A stretch of 64,000 bases of DNA from Petaurus breviceps papuanus (lineage: Eukaryota > Chordata > Mammalia > Diprotodontia > Petauridae), in the NCBI GenBank assembly GCA_028583685.1, contig JAMXIF010000022.1, positions 5,446,026 through 5,510,025 on the forward strand. Direction: 5' to 3'. Under the pieces are notes generated by a model that was not told where the DNA came from, searched no databases, and saw nothing but the letters and a program-made list of their open reading frames with translations. Each line of letters starts with the position of its first letter. The first letter of the stretch is position 1. This document shows positions 10,886-20,690 of this stretch, piece after piece. Position numbers and translations under genes: made by a program.

Positions 10886-11099
10886 CAATTCCCACTTGAG
10901 TGGGAGGAGATACCATCTGAGACATTGACCTAGGAAGGGGAGATTGAGACTGTCTCCTATAGAAGAGTCTATGAGACAATGCCAGGATGCTTCTGGGGAG
11001 AGTGCTGCCTGGCAGGGACCAGCTCATCTGATGTGCTGTCACCAGAGGGATGGGGGGATATGAAAGGAAATGAGCCATCTGGTAGTTTCCTACTCTAAC

Positions 11100-13000
11100 T
11101 AATTATTCTTGCTAACTAGGGGCAAAGCTCAGTTGTTTCTACAGCTACTGAAGGAGCAAAGACAGTGTCAAAATTTAAATGTAACCAATTTAAGATGTGT
11201 GCAATCTTAAAAAAAATAATTTAATTAACAATAATGATTTATAGTTTCCAAAGCATTTTATATATACAAACTAGGTTGATCAAGGAAGTGTCTGATCAAT
11301 TTGATAGCTTCCCCCAAAGTGAGAGGACCAACATTTCCCTGATGCAGCTTCTTTTTTTCTACCCACAGTATAGGGAGGCTTTACCTAAAAAGAAGACAAA
11401 ATTACTCCAGGTACCTGATTGGCCTCAGCTTCCTTGATGCAGTTTCCTGGTCATCTAAGGACATAAAAAATCCCAGCCTATATAGCTTCTCAGTCTAGGC
11501 TTCTCAGACTTGGTGGGTGCCCAAGACTATAAAAGTTGCCATACCCTGATGACATAGTGATCAAATACGTTTCCATATAGAAGCAAAGAGCATCAGAATT
11601 CAGATAAGCTAAAGAACATTGTAATCCTTGTTACATACACTTGCTGTTTGATGACAGCAAGGTAAATTTCCTTTCATTAAATAATCCTTAACTTGTGAGT
11701 GACTTATTTGGTTTCAAAAACTGAGCCTAAACTAAGAGAGTGCTGGCATTATAGCCAAACCTCTAATACCCAATCACCTTGATGGGATTATAGGACCCTA
11801 TCTTTTGTTTGGAGGCATCTGGGATCATCTCCCATGTCTACTGGTACCTTGCTTAGAGGATGTAGGAAATTATTCTGACTTGTCAACAGTACCTGGAACT
11901 GTCTCCTGGGCAGTCCTGGGATAGGCTAAGGCACAGGAGAATGGATTGTTGTTAGACTTTCCTTTGTGGTCTTTAAAGGTGAACTAACAGATTGACTCTT
12001 TTTCTCCCTTTCCTTTCCCCCCTCTTTTTTTCTTTCTCTTTTCTCTCTTCCTCTCCTTCTCTCTTTTCCTCTTTCCCTCTCACTTACTTTGAACAAACAG
12101 CAATTTGCAGCAGAACAGACCCACATTCTGTGGAGGTGTGTGTGTGGGGGGAAGAGTGGATGGAAATCAGTGCCCATGGTTCCCAGTTGGTTCCTCCTCC
12201 CCAAAACAGTTCAAGATAACTTGCAGCAGAAGCACACAGCAGAGGTGGATATACTTGCTTACACCCTGAAAGGGTATAGCCCACCTCCTATGTAGGAGGA
12301 AAAGGGTGGAGAATTTTGAATTCCCTAAGCAGCAGGATCCCAGAATCTAGCCTTTTAGCAAGAGAAGAGAGATTTCCTGTATAGCCTTCAGGAGTTACCT
12401 CTATGGATAACTCTAAGACCATCAATTACCAAATTCAAGACTTGGAGGGTTTAGACCATTTAGAGAGAGAAAAGGATTTCTTGATGCAACATGCTTCTTG
12501 AAGAAAAAAAGAGTATCATCTGCCTCATTCCTGTGTATTATTCTACTGGGAGAGCAAACTGAGTTATTTAAACAGTAAAGGTTCAGTGGGAAGGGGACTG
12601 ATTGATTAGCATCCTCCAATGCATGCTTACCTTGCAGGGGAAATCTGAAGCACAGAGAGGTACTATAAATTGTAGGGAGGGATTGTGTAGGACTGTCTAG
12701 AAAGAGGGACTCACCAGTAAGTCAAAGAGTTGCCATGATGGAAAATTCTAGTTTAGTACCCTTTGCAAGGGAAAAGGGTGGGGATGGGGAAGGTTGGAAG
12801 GAGTAGATAATTAGTTACTTGAGTTCTCTATATGTTTTCTGTATTTGTTACCCACATTTGGTGGACCATGAGTACATTCAAGAAATTTTCCTGGAGTAAA
12901 ACCAGGAGAAGAGAAACTAAACAAAGACAGAGAGAGACTTCCTTGGGTTCAGAATCCAGGATCAAATCTGGACCACATGATCCTAGCCTTCAGAGATACC
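11100..13000. other. Unassigned stretch, mostly unique
   Basis: No gene or clear repeat is recognised apart from a CT-rich tract at 11,995-12,085. TATATAGC at 11,479 and TATAAAAG at 11,529, with a nearby ATTAAATAATCC, have the look of a retroviral LTR, but no terminal pair or target-site duplication was found, so no element is called. Confidence 0.35.
11995..12085 (+). repeat. CT-rich polypyrimidine tract
   Basis: About 90 bases of C and T with almost no purines. Low complexity. Confidence 0.9.
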
Positions 13001-13019
13001 TGGGCCATGGCATATACAT

Positions 13020-13190
13020 AGATGTTCTCATTTGAGTCTCCAAAAAACAACCTTTTGAGGTAGATAATCCAGGAAGGATTATTATCTACATTTTAAATAA
13101 AATGAAATAGAAGGTTAAGGAAGTTGAGTTTTGCCCAGAGTCACACAAGAGGACCAGAGACAAGATTTAAAAACCAACTTTTCTTAATAT
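13020..13190 (-). mobile_element. CORE-SINE antisense
   Basis: GTTCTCATTTGAGTCTCC, AACCTTTTGAGGTAGATAAT, TTAAGGAAGTTGAG and CAGAGTCACACAAG are reversed MIR motifs. Confidence 0.75.
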
Positions 13191-13257
13191 AGATCTTGAA
13201 CTCTATCTGAGGAGCCTCACAATTTTGGTTCCCATGGGCAAAGCCACTCTCTGCCCT

Positions 13258-13260
<3 letters not shown>

Positions 13261-13298
<38 letters not shown>
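13261..13298 (+). repeat. (AC)n microsatellite, 19 units
   Basis: Perfect AC dinucleotide run. Confidence 0.97.
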
Positions 13299-13301
<3 letters not shown>

Positions 13302-13559
13302 CCCCAACCATAGCCCTGGTTGTATGTGAACTAGTATGTGCATTTAAACCATTTGGTAATCCTTTTTAAGTCCTGCAGTCCAGGGTTTCTGCTCTTCTTC
13401 TTGCTTCTGTGGTATGATTGATTATTTTTCTGCTAGCTTTTGTTTATAGCTGTATTTCTGATTTTTGTTTGTTTTCATATGTTTATTAGATTTGTTAGCA
13501 GTAGTACATGTATTTTGATATTAGATTAGTCATTTCCGTCTCCAGGAACACAGGCCAAG

Positions 13560-13860
13560 GCTGAACCACCCACACATGCTTCAGCATGACCTGTCTCTTG
13601 TGCCTTCTTTCTATTCACTATTTAACGGTTGCTTAGCATGCTGCAGCCCAGATGAGAGTCTTCCCGGAAGCAAACAATTCTTAACTATTTTCTCCCTGGC
13701 ATTTCCTTTTCTGCAAATAGGATTATCATCTTCATCAATAACATGCTTTGCTGGATTAATCATGTTTGCCCAATTAATCTGTACTGTAACTAATGCTTTT
13801 CCTGCTAATATAGCAAATCTTAGGTTCCTGTTCAACTAGAGCAGAAATTCAGTTTATAGA
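13560..13860. promoter_or_regulatory. Candidate conserved non-coding element
   Basis: A repeat-free 300-base block with even base composition. It holds TGCTTCAGCATGA, AATTAATCTGTACTG and other homeodomain-like TAAT cores. It has no coding signal. The call rests only on texture and on the lack of repeat similarity. Confidence 0.3.
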
Positions 13861-14149
13861 AAATTTTTCAACCATGATTCTGCAAACAAAAAGTAGAGGT
13901 CAGAAATAAGAAGCAATGATACAGAATGACATCTTGCATGCATATAGACAATCAAATTGAGAAATATTTTCTGGTTCTCTCAGAAGAGGATCAAGGACAT
14001 GCATGACATCATCAAGAACATAAGTGAGCAGAAAAGGAGTTGGGTTGGTCATGTAGCAAGGATAATGGGCAATATATAGATAGCTGCAGTATTACATGAA
14101 TGCCCATAAAATATTAAAAGAAAGATTTCCAACATATTTGGGTAGATTC

Positions 14150-14341
14150 TCTCTGGAGGATTTCAAGGAGACCTGAATTCAAATCCTGTCTTAGCCATTC
14201 ACTAGCTATGTGACCTAGGCAAGTCACTTGATCTCTGTCTGTTTTAGTATTCTTAGCCACAGCATGGGAATAATAACAGTACCTCCTACCTCCCAGAGTT
14301 GCTGTGAAGATAAAATGAGATGACATTCTTTTCATAGGTGA
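14150..14341 (+). mobile_element. CORE-SINE, first of a head-to-tail pair
   Basis: AGACCTGAATTCAAATCCTG, TGTGACCTAGGCAAGTCACT, CAGCATGGGAATAATAAC and GTTGCTGTGAAGATAAAATG follow in order. Confidence 0.8.
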
Positions 14342-14560
14342 AGCAATGGACATCTGAGTCCAAAATCTGCCTCAGACACTTAGCTGTGGAATCCTGGGCA
14401 AGTCACTTCTCTCAGGGTCAGTTCCTTCACCTGTAAAATGAACACCTCCCTCATAGGGTTGTTGTGAAGATCAAATGGGTTAACATATACAAAACATCTT
14501 TAAACTTTAAAGCTCTATATTCATGCTAACCCTTATGAAAGCTATTATATATTATTATTC
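14342..14560 (+). mobile_element. CORE-SINE, second of the pair
   Basis: Directly abuts the previous copy: CTGCCTCAGACACTTAGCTG, TCCTGGGCAAGTCACTTC, GGGTTGTTGTGAAGATCAAA and AAAGCTCTATATTCATGC. Confidence 0.85.
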
Positions 14561-15379
14561 ATGGAAAGACAGGGATAAAGATGGATAAGAGGTTGTGGAT
14601 AGGGTCTCCCATGGAGGGAGCATTTATATAACTGAGATTATATGGACCAATAGGTGGGATGGGAAGAAGCAAAACTCACACATAATCATGACCTTAGAGA
14701 CAGGGAAGCATCTATAAGCAAAAGACCATAGCCACAGGGAACATGAGTTCTTCAAGAGCAAGGACCATCTCATTTTTATCTTTGGATCTCCAGTGCCTTG
14801 CACATATTGTCAAACTGAGTTTTAAAAAATGGTTAAAATTCCTGATACTCCTCACATTTTGGCATCTTCATCTAATATGGATTCTTTTGGCCTTCAATTC
14901 CTATCCTAGGAACTTGTCTTCCTATTTGTCTGAGCCTCTGGAATCTCCACATTTTTCAATTACCCTGGTACCTAATCAATTTTGCTTTACACCACTGTTC
15001 TGCCCCAGGTTGACTTTAACTTCACCCCTCCAACAAATCCTTGCATTCTTCCTTAACAGAGATCTTCAATCCATTGAAGCATTGAAGCACAGATTTGTAA
15101 ACTGAGGCTTGGAGAGATGAAGTGAGTACTCTGATGTTATATAGCTACTTGACCTTGTTCTACTGCTTTGGGTAGAATAAGACCTGAACCTAGGTCTTTT
15201 TGTTCAGATTCGTGGACTTTTTCTACTATGATGCAACTTCAGGAAGAAAGCCCTCCAAAAAAGGTTCTTGGTTTACTTATGGACTAGAAAAAGCTATAAG
15301 GTCTAGAGAATGCTCATTCTGTGCAAGGCATCATACATAGGCATAACAAAGTCATAAAGCAGGTTTCTTAGGAGACAAA

Positions 15380-15700
15380 TGTAACTGACTGCTTTTATTT
15401 GCATGCAAAGCCCCTCTATTTATCACATCATTGAAATAAAAGAAATATGCATTGACATATCCCTTACAAAATGATTCTATTTTTTTGTGATCTGCCTCCC
15501 TCACTGAGAAATGTAAACATCTTCATTTATTAAAATAGAGCCTTTCCCCTCCCCCATTTACAGCAGGTGGTCACTTCTGTGGTTGAGATGCTACAGCAGT
15601 GCATCTCATATCTTTTCCCACTCTTTTCTAGACCATTATCTCTCTTTTTGCAGAGGCCTTGTCCTTTGTGATTATTCTAATTTAGTATCTTTTTAAAAAA
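15380..15700. promoter_or_regulatory. Candidate regulatory island with paired octamer motifs
   Basis: A repeat-free block. ATTTGCATGCAAAG (15,397-15,410) joins a perfect octamer ATTTGCAT to its near inverse, the layout of a POU dimer site. AACAT and homeodomain-like cores follow. Function is inferred from the motif only. Confidence 0.3.
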
Positions 15701-16029
15701 AATTTAGTTGTCCACTACAAGCATTCATTTGTCAAGTCTGCTTCTGACAGGATGAATTGCCTTTGTATTTTGCTCATACAGGTCCCTTTATGGCTCAAGG
15801 GCTCTAGGATTATCCATGTGAAATGTCAGCTGGTTTTTAATACCCAGGCCTTGGCAATTTGTTTGTCCTAGAAATATAAATGCAACTGTAAGTCAGTCTG
15901 GGGGGTGGGGTGGGTAGGAAGGAATTCTCTTTAGGTATTGTCTGCAAAATAATTCAAATGATTTGTTGTCAGTAGCCCGTAACAGATTAAACATCATCCT
16001 TTGCTGATATTTATAAAATGTTAGATCAA

Positions 16030-16190
16030 AAGAGACCTTAGATCATCGGGTCTATCCTCCAACATTTTATGGAAGAGGAAATGGAGGTGCAAGGAAGGGA
16101 GTGACCTGCCTTAGGTCATACATCAACAGCCCAGGGCTCAGATTCCAACCTCTGACTCTTACCCAGTTCTTTGGCCAGTCTATTTTCTAT
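16030..16190 (-). mobile_element. CORE-SINE antisense
   Basis: GAGACCTTAGATCATCGGGT, GGAAGAGGAAATGGAGGTGC, GTGACCTGCCTTAGGTCA and CCTCTGACTCTTACCCAG are reversed MIR landmarks. Confidence 0.8.
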
Positions 16191-16199
16191 CTATTTTTA

Positions 16200-16345
16200 A
16201 ATATACCTATATGTGTATATGTTGTCTCCCACAGCTAGAGTGTAAGCTCCTTAAAGACAGGGGCTATTTTCACAAATTTTATCTTTGTGTCCTCTTTGAC
16301 TAGTATAGGCCTAGAACATAGTAGAAGCTTAATAAATGCTTACCG
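16200..16345 (+). mobile_element. L2 3' end, sense
   Basis: GAGTGTAAGCTCCTTAAAGA through CATAGTAGAAGCTTAATAAATG is the L2 terminal sequence. Confidence 0.85.
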
Positions 16346-16499
16346 TTTGTGACATTTCCACCATGGCTAAGTTATTTGAGTTGACTAAAAATTCTCTAAT
16401 GTAATTTCCAAGTTCTATATCTATGATCCTAAGATGATGTGGTGATTGCCTACTGAGGAGAGAACAGAGTTTACTTGACCCTTATAAAGTTGGTCCTAT

Positions 16500-16875
16500 G
16501 CCAATGATTTCAAAACAAGGCTATCAATATTTACATATAAATATATCCATGCTTAATTGCAGCCTAGGGAAGGAGGTAAGGGGGGGAGGAAGGCGAAGAA
16601 AAGAACAAAGTAAAACGTGTACAGCAGAGAACAAAAGAAAGTAAAGAAAAGATGAACAGCTTTTCACACAATATGCAGTATTTAATATATAGGCTTGAAA
16701 TGGAATATTGAAATGGAAATTTATTGCTATGTATTTTTAATCTTCTCTCATGTTCTGCTGTGCACATGACTTTTTTCTTTTCTTATTTTACATTTAAGTT
16801 TTAATATTTACGCTTATAATGTTTCTTTTTTATGTTTTAGTATTCAAGTCAAAAATTTTAAAAAGATTAAAAAAA
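16500..16875 (+). mobile_element. A-tailed retroelement 3' end, copy 1
   Basis: CAGCAGAGAACAAAAGAAAG, AAGAAAAGATGAACAGCTTT, ATGTTCTGCTGTGCACATGAC and a terminal AAAATTTTAAAAAGATT match 27,440-27,862 along their length. The A-rich end suggests a non-LTR retroelement, family unknown. Confidence 0.65.
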
Positions 16876-17019
16876 ATCTATATGAATGAGGATATTTTCA
16901 CCAATACACATTCTTATCATCAAGTTTATAGAACATGCTATGATTAAAAGAACATCGGCCCTCAGAAGTCAACCAGAAGACCTGCATTCAAAGTCCAACA
17001 CCAAAACTTACTAGCCCTG

Positions 17020-17335
17020 GCTCTCTATTTCCTTTAGGATCAAATAGAAATCCCTCTGGCTTTTAATGCCCTTCACAGCCTGGCCCAGTCTAGCTTCCTG
17101 TTCTATGTCACTCCCCTTCCTGCACTCTGCAGTGCAGACAGAGGAGTATTCTTGCTGTTCCTTTCACATGGCACTCCTCCCATCCCCATCCTCTGTACTA
17201 TTATTCCCTGCTTGGAATGCACACTCTCTCTTTATCTCTGCCTCTTAGAATTCCTTGTTAACTTCACAGCTCAAATAATACCTTCTACTCAAAGCTTTTC
17301 CTGATCCTTCTAGCTTCTAATACTACGCCTGGTAA
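17020..17335 (+). mobile_element. L2-type LINE 3' coding end, sense
   Basis: Reads as the C-terminal part of an L2 reverse-transcriptase ORF plus 3' flank: CTTTTAATGCCCTTCACAGC (AFNALHS), GCTTGGAATGCACACTC and AAAGCTTTTCCTGATCC. Confidence 0.7.
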
Positions 17336-17344
17336 AAATTAGAA

Positions 17345-17545
17345 CTGTAGGTCATAGGACCACAGATTTAGAACTGGAAGAAACCTTAGTGGTAACCGTG
17401 TGTAACTCCTTCATTCCTCACCTTAAAGATGAGGAACTGAGACTTAAAGGAGTTAAATGACTTTCCCAAAGTCACAAAAATAGCAAGCTGGGATTAGAAC
17501 CCAGGTCCTCTTGCCTCCAAATTCAGCACTCATTCTACTGTACTA
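17345..17545 (-). mobile_element. CORE-SINE antisense
   Basis: TTAGAACTGGAAGAAACCTT, AGATGAGGAACTGAGAC, GACTTTCCCAAAGTCAC and AACCCAGGTCCTCTTGCCTC, near full length. Confidence 0.85.
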
Positions 17546-17554
17546 ATCTGGTAT

Positions 17555-17645
17555 CTTTTTGTATATGCATGTAAATGTATATGTGTATATATGTCTGTAT
17601 ATATAAATATATGTATATTATATATAGATTTTTGTATACATATAG
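17555..17645 (+). repeat. TA/TG-rich microsatellite-like tract
   Basis: Interrupted TATG and TATA repeats. A similar tract lies at 18,418-18,470. Confidence 0.85.
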
Positions 17646-17689
17646 TCTCACTTCTTCCTTCACTTCCCTCTTCTCTTCTTCCCCTCCCA

Positions 17690-17800
17690 GAAAGTAAATG
17701 CTTGATATGCAGGGAATGTGTCATTTTGTTTTTATATCTCTAGCACTTATCAGAATACCCGACACATAGTAGGCACTTAATACTAGCTTACTGATCGATT
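17690..17800 (+). mobile_element. L2 3' end fragment
   Basis: CTAGCACTTATCAGAATACC and CATAGTAGGCACTTAATACT are followed by a short GATT run at the very end. Confidence 0.75.
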
Positions 17801-17902
17801 GATTGATATTAGTGATCTATACTCTCAATCCAGATCTTTTTTTCCCACTATGCCTCACCTTAAAGATGTCTTCTAGATCTAACATTCCATGATTTTCTGT
17901 GT

Positions 17903-18050
17903 CAGTGGTGTCAAACTCAAATAGAAATAGATTCCAGCAACTGCATATTGGCTTGGAAAACAAACAATATGTTGCATTGTATTTTTGCTTATTTTGTTAA
18001 ACACTTCCTAATTACACAGGCTTGGACTGGCTGTGAGTGTGACATTTCTG
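17903..18050 (+). mobile_element. hAT-like DNA transposon, second family, copy 1
   Basis: Starts CAGTGGTGTCAAACTC and ends GAGTGTGACATTTCTG, imperfect inverted termini. The interior ATATTGGCTTGGAAAACAAA is shared with 40,768-40,920. Non-autonomous and old. Confidence 0.65.
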
Positions 18051-18079
18051 CTCTATGTAACAGTTGTATATGTAATCAT

Positions 18080-18305
18080 TTGTGGCAGGGTAGATAGAGT
18101 AAGTACTTCACTTGGAGTCAGGAAGACCTGAATTCAAATCTGGCTTCAGACCAGCTGTTTGATCCTGGGCAAGTCTGTTAGCCTGAGCTTTCTCATATAT
18201 AAAATGGAGATAATAACACCTCCCTTACAGAGTGGTTGTATGGATAAAATGAGATGACATTTGTAAGCGATATATAAATGCTAGCTATCACTAATAGTTA
18301 TTACC
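18080..18305 (+). mobile_element. CORE-SINE, near full length
   Basis: CAGGAAGACCTGAATTCAAA, TTTGATCCTGGGCAAGTC, AAAATGGAGATAATAACACC and ATATATAAATGCTAGCTATC are all in order. Confidence 0.85.
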
Positions 18306-18689
18306 ATTTACTTATAACTTGTGTTGTAAAGGCAGAACACATAGTGTGGTTGGTTAGACAGTATCTCCAAAATGCAATATTTTTACAGTAATGCTTGATT
18401 GTGTTTTTCAGGGGACCAAATATACACACATATGTACATATACCTATATATACATATACATATATTTTACTTTAAGCTAGTCTTATATGAGGAAAATATT
18501 GTTTTGTGAGACTGTGACTTTTGGGGAAAACTAAACCAAGACAACTTTTTTATGATTTTCATTTTCTCCCATAAGAATGAAATGAGTACTACAAAGACAT
18601 GGAGCAGATAGGTTCTAGGATAGAACGTGAAGAGCAGGATGAGCTATGGTTGAAGCCTATTCCTTTACTCCTACCCTACCTGTTAGGTA

Positions 18690-18850
18690 GTGGAGAACAC
18701 AGAGAACTGATTCAGGAGAACTTGGATCTAGACCCAGCATGGTCACTTCCAAGTTATAACTTTGGATTTGTACTCTTGGACCTCATTTTGTCTTCTGTAA
18801 AATGAGGATCTCTAAGATCTCTTCCAATTCTCTGTCTGTTGTGGTCCTAG
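18690..18850 (+). mobile_element. Diverged SINE with TCTTCCAATTCTCTG tail
   Basis: TGGACCTCATTTTGTCTTCTG, AAAATGAGGATCTCTAAG and CTCTTCCAATTCTC resemble the MIR variant whose tail motif is amplified near 29 kb. Confidence 0.6.
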
Positions 18851-18914
18851 GAAATATTGACCTTGGTTATCATTGTAGGCAAAATGCCATCAATCACCAA
18901 ACTTTTGGTGATGG

Positions 18915-19570
18915 CAACAATCAGTAGTACCTACCATGCTCCAGGCACTTTAGGTGCTAGGTATCTGAAGACAAAAATTAACGGCCCTTGTCCACAAAGA
19001 GTTTATACATCTTCACAGAGAAGTAAATACAGGATATACACAAAAATTCATAAAGATCAAGTAGAGTACTTATGGGTGAAATCAGGACAGGTCCCTTAAA
19101 AGACATAACATTTGAAATGAGCCTTGAAGGGAACTCGGGTTTCCAAGAGACAGAAATGTGGGGAGAGAACATTCCAGACATGGGGACAGTCTATGCGAAA
19201 GCCTAAAGGAAGGCGATGAAAGGCAATCTATGAGGAACTGTAGGATGGGTTGGCTGAATGGAGAGCATGTGAGGAGGAAAAATGAGTTTTTCATTTTGAA
19301 AGATTAGCTGGGGCCTGATTGTGAAGAACTTCAAAAGTGAATCAGAGGGACCTGTATCTTATACTAGAGGAAACAGAGAGCCACTGGGGCTTTGTGAGTG
19401 AGGAATGATGTGGTCAAATTTGTGCTTTAGGAATATTACCTTGGCAGCTTTCTGGTGGATGGATTGGAGAAAGGCAGAGATGTGGAACAAGGAGTCCAAT
19501 TAGGAGACTATTTTGAAAGTCTAGTTAAGAGGTGAGATAGACCGGAATTAGGATGGTGGCCACCTGAGTA
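18915..19570 (-). mobile_element. L2 LINE, 3' part, antisense
   Basis: TACCATGCTCCAGGCAC, ACATTTGAAATGAGCCTTGA, GAACATTCCAGACATGGGGA and GGAATGATGTGGTCAAATTT step through the reversed L2 3' UTR and RT C-terminus. Confidence 0.85.
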
Positions 19571-19639
19571 AAGAAGAGGCTGATGGAAGAGACAATGAGG
19601 AGAGAATGGAGGCACTGTGATGTAGTGGAAAGGACATAA

Positions 19640-19925
19640 TACTGTCCTTTGAAGTTCAACTCAAATGATATACTTCTTCTAGTAAAACTTCTGACCCTGC
19701 AGTCAATAATGATCTTCACCCTCAAACCTCACAAAGCACTTTGCACCATTCTGATGCACTTCTCATATAATATTGTGTATCATAAACATTTCTGTTGACT
19801 TACCCCCTTACTAGATTATAGGTTCCATGAAGGTAGGGCTGTTTCATCTAAGTTTTGTATATTTTCCAGCACTGAGAACAGTGCTCTGAGAACATATAGA
19901 GCATAATAAATATTTGTCAAATGAA
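19640..19925 (+). mobile_element. L2 3' end, sense
   Basis: CTAGATTATAGGTTCCATGA through GCATAATAAATATTTGTCAA. A SINE-head remnant (GTGATGTAGTGGAAAGGAC) sits just before it. Confidence 0.8.
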
Positions 19926-20039
19926 GTCCTGAATGCCTCAGTTTTCCCACCCTAAACTTAGGGTTATGCAAACAGGGACATAATGAATCACAACTGCAGA
20001 GTGCTAATACTCTCCCATGGAGGGAGTTAAATGCAAGCA

Positions 20040-20260
20040 TTTTCTTTCTTTTTTCTTTTTTTAGCAATTTATTTGTGGTTCAGCGCTTATAAGCTCCTCC
20101 TTCAACGGTTGCTAATGTCTGTTAAATGCCTGTGGGTTGTCACACGCATTAATTATCTGTTGAAGGTTATAAAATACCACTTGATTTGGCTTAAAGAGCT
20201 TTTTAAAAAAGGTGGGGGGAGGCTCTCTCACAAGCCTAATAAAATACAATGTCATCAAAC
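20040..20260. promoter_or_regulatory. Candidate conserved non-coding element
   Basis: After a T-rich lead, about 170 bases lack any repeat similarity. They contain GGTTCAGCGCTTATAAGC, CAACGGTTGC (MYB-like core) and GCATTAATTATCTG (homeodomain core). Nothing in them looks coding. Inference from texture only. Confidence 0.35.
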
Positions 20261-20584
20261 TAGATAAGATGAAAAAGAGCTTACCTCAAGCCAAAACATA
20301 AATGAAATCACAGGAGTAGCAAAACAGTCAGATATTAAGACTAACAATAATATAAAAAGGCAATATGTCAGGTGGAATAACCATGAATTCCTCAGTTGTT
20401 TCAAAATGGGGAAAAATGGACTGAGGCAAACATCTTGAGTTAAAAGTTGAAAAGAAGATCTGGAATGCTATTTCCCTCTCTAATCTTGATGATAACTCTT
20501 CAATATGGACCATACCTTCTTACCCACTAGGTACTTAAGGCTTTAGGATAGAGAAATCTAATATAGAAAAGGAAGAGAAAAAAA

Positions 20585-20690
20585 TTTAGAGCTGGACAGG
20601 ACCATAGAGATTATCTAGCTCATACAATGACAATATTGAGGCCCAGAGAGATTAAATGGTTTGCTCCAAGGTCACACAATGTATAAATGT
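20585..20690 (-). mobile_element. CORE-SINE antisense fragment
   Basis: GCTGGACAGGACCATAGAGA and AATATTGAGGCCCAGAGAGA run into the following L2. Confidence 0.75.

Noticed and set aside
11460-11760. Possible LTR with TATA-like boxes and ATTAAA
   Set aside because: No TG..CA ends or flanking duplication could be found, so it is left as unassigned.
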